DNA of 64,000 bases, taken from Plotosus lineatus (lineage: Eukaryota > Chordata > Actinopteri > Siluriformes > Plotosidae). The notes beneath the pieces are model-generated. The model did no database searches, had not been told where the DNA came from, and worked only from the letters and a program-made list of their open reading frames with translations. The stretch covers positions 50,204,501 through 50,268,500 of the forward strand of contig CM045731.1 of the NCBI GenBank assembly GCA_024760905.1, read 5' to 3'. Shown one piece after another: positions 62,008 to 64,000 of the stretch (its first letter is position 1; each line of letters begins with the position of its first letter). The translations under genes were made by a program, and so were the position numbers.

Positions 62008-62030
62008 TATCTTGGTCTACATCAGGGGTG

Positions 62031-62600
62031 CCCACACTTTTACGGCATGCAAGTTACTGACAAAATGACCAACATAAAATCATCTACCAACTACTGTATG
62101 AAGTTGCAAAACATTTATTTATTCATAAATATATTGAATTCTTGATATGAACCATTTGTTAGTGTACCTCGCATAACTGCGTGAACCCATATTCCTCAAT
62201 ACGACTCTGCACATTTTTTGTCATTACCTTGCTCTGATGACTTGTATAGAATGGAATGTATCGTTATTAATGATTGAGTGACTCACCCGGAATGAGGCTG
62301 TGGTGGCTGCCTTTGCTTTTGAAGTTAGCGAGACAAACACACCTTGAAAATGACAGTTAAAAAAAAAAAAAAGTCCATCTTCCATTCCATATGGAAGCTC
62401 TCATTTTTATACTCTTAACACAAAACACAGAATGCGCCATGACGCTAGAGTCAGAAAAGGTCAGATTGGTCAGATTGACTGTCAATCAAGTGACAAATTT
62501 CAGAGTGAGCAGATGAGATTAGCGTCTAGGTTTTAATACTATGTAATCCACCCACACTACCTTTGTGATTGGCCGGTAGATTGCGATCGACGTATTGGGC
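62031..62600. mobile_element. hAT-type non-autonomous remnant
   Basis: Left end 'caggggtgcccacactttta', close to the hAT end at 10305. Towards the right 'gattgcgatcgacgtattgg' is typical of the other end, but the last bases and the 8-bp duplication are lost. Confidence 0.6.
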
Positions 62601-63454
62601 ATGGTCTATACGATATACATACTGACAAATATTTGTACTTGGTTTTAGTACGCTGGAAAGAACTGCACCGGTTGCAGTCAAATAATAAAAATTGTACTCA
62701 AAAAAATCCATACAGGTCATTGCATCAACATGAATAAAACACGGGTGAGATGTCGGTCAAAACACTTACATGTTATGTTGATTTATAAATTGGTTCAACA
62801 CCTCACTGGGGGGGAAAAAAAAACCCCTGAAGCCAAGACAGAGTCTCAGGAGTATTTATTACTTCTGGAGATGCTCAGTGGACACTTCCAAATTCCTTGA
62901 TTTACGCCACAGGTGATGTAATTGGTCAGTCAACGTTACGTGACATTAATTTAATGTGACTTTAGATTCCCAACTTTGTAAATTCAGAAGAATTTCAGTT
63001 TTAATGGTTTTAAGAAGTTAATAAATATTCCACAGAATTGTCCAAAGACCAAATATTACTTCATTATCACTATAAAACAGATATTGCTTTACATTACTTT
63101 GGTCAACAGCACAGTTGTATTCTTGAGCTGAACACTTCAGAAGCACATGTGATGCATACTTTAAGCCAAATAATGAAAGAAAAAAAAACACTTGTTTGTA
63201 TTAAACACAGAACATGTAATCATTATTGATATATTTATTTAAACTGAAATAGTAAGTTTGTAACAATCTTTAAGCATAGGTCCATCTTGAGAACTTCAAG
63301 CTGCTATCGGCTTCCCAATAACACACAAGTTACTTTTTAAAACTGCTAGAGTGGAAGTTAAATCAAAAACCTGAATCACAAATATTCCACAACATTAATT
63401 CTACCTGGAAATAGATATAGTAACTATTCATTTGAAAAAAATTGATCATACTAA
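62601..63454. other. No gene recognised
   Basis: AT-rich. If the minus-strand CCP gene continues upstream, this would be intron sequence. Confidence 0.4.
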
Positions 63455-63745
63455 GGTTAAAGGGAGGCTGAAGCCTATCTTGGCCAACTCTGGGCCATGG
63501 AACCTACCCCGGCAGAACAGTTTTCCAACCAATTACAGGGCTAATGCACAGCAAATTAGCTCAAATTTATATGTCAAGAGGCTGTGGGTAAAAAACTGGA
63601 GTACTCAAAGGCAACCCATGCAAACCATGGGGAATAGTGCAAACTCCACACAGAAACACCCTTGGCAAGGCTGGAACTCAGACCCAGAACCATCTTGCTG
63701 TAAGCCAGACATGCTAAACATTACACCACCATGACATCCATATAG
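63455..63745 (-). mobile_element. SINE-B copy
   Basis: Reverse copy: 'gggaggctgaagcctatctt', 'caaactccacacagaaacac', head 'acattacaccaccatgac'. Confidence 0.8.
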
Positions 63746-63837
63746 TAACAATTAACAAATCAATCTATCTAAAAAAATATTAAAAATTAAAAAAATATAT
63801 ATATAGTATAGTGGTATAGTACATAATATATATATAG

Positions 63838-64000
63838 TGGTAACTTGACTTACGAGTGTCTTTTATAACAAATTTTCCATGATACAATCCTCGATCCCAG
63901 AAAAAAAATCTGCCCCATCCAGTGAGCAAAATTTTGATTTACGAGCTCTGCTGGGGAAATTACTTTTCCGGGCTGATTAGTCTTGTGTGAGCTCACCACA
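63838..64000. mobile_element. Left end of a pogo-like element, cut by the window edge
   Basis: 'gtggtaacttgacttacgag' followed by 'ttttgatttacgagctctg' resembles the ends of the 'gacttacg' elements above. Confidence 0.45.

Overview
The window is vertebrate nuclear DNA, most likely from a ray-finned (teleost) fish. It has multi-exon genes with GT-AG introns, complement-control-protein (CCP, sushi) exons, and a dense mix of mobile elements typical of teleosts: Rex3, an RTE-like LINE, L2, Tc1-like, hAT and pogo/Tigger-like DNA transposons, a chromodomain Ty3/gypsy element and tRNA-derived SINEs. The species was not identified. All boundaries and identities come from reading the sequence; no database search was run.

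The real genes form a piece of a regulators-of-complement-activation (RCA) type cluster. (1) At 5977-6892 (+) lies the 3' end of a CCP gene: one CCP exon and a probable short terminal exon, with the rest upstream of the window. (2) At 28140-44541 (+) there is an apparently complete gene: a non-coding first exon under a CRE-bearing upstream region, a signal-peptide exon, eight CCP modules on ten exons, a Thr/Pro-rich stalk, a hydrophobic exon and a tiny last exon. The joined coding sequence is 1,626 nt (541 residues), and every coding junction keeps the phase-1 or phase-2 pattern of CCP genes. (3) At 49346-56794 (-) a second CCP gene runs convergently, with nine intact modules on eleven exons. 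Its signal-peptide end is not seen and is probably beyond position 64000. Its most 3' CCP exon (48007-48216) is degenerate.

Layout. 1-5.9 kb: fragments of a non-LTR retrotransposon and a 5'-truncated gypsy element. 7.4-17.4 kb: a nest of insertions, apparently a Tc1-like element broken by an RTE-like LINE (itself carrying a hAT element) and by Rex3 plus a SINE. 17.4-28 kb: SINEs, a pogo-like element, L2 and LINE fragments, and microsatellites. 28-44.5 kb: the plus-strand CCP gene, with Tc1 and pogo-like elements in its 6.8 kb first coding intron. 44.5-48 kb: the convergent intergenic region. 48-57 kb: the minus-strand CCP gene. 57-64 kb: more pogo-like, hAT and Tc1 remnants.

The genes presumably encode proteins that bind C3b/C4b-type ligands and limit complement, one of them membrane-held. 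That function is inferred from module type and gene structure only. No new type of biological system was found. The most notable points are the mosaic internal duplication in the plus-strand gene, its ambiguous GPI/transmembrane tail, the decayed last exon of the minus-strand gene, a perfect 38-bp foldback in an intron, and a recurrent chimeric SINE.
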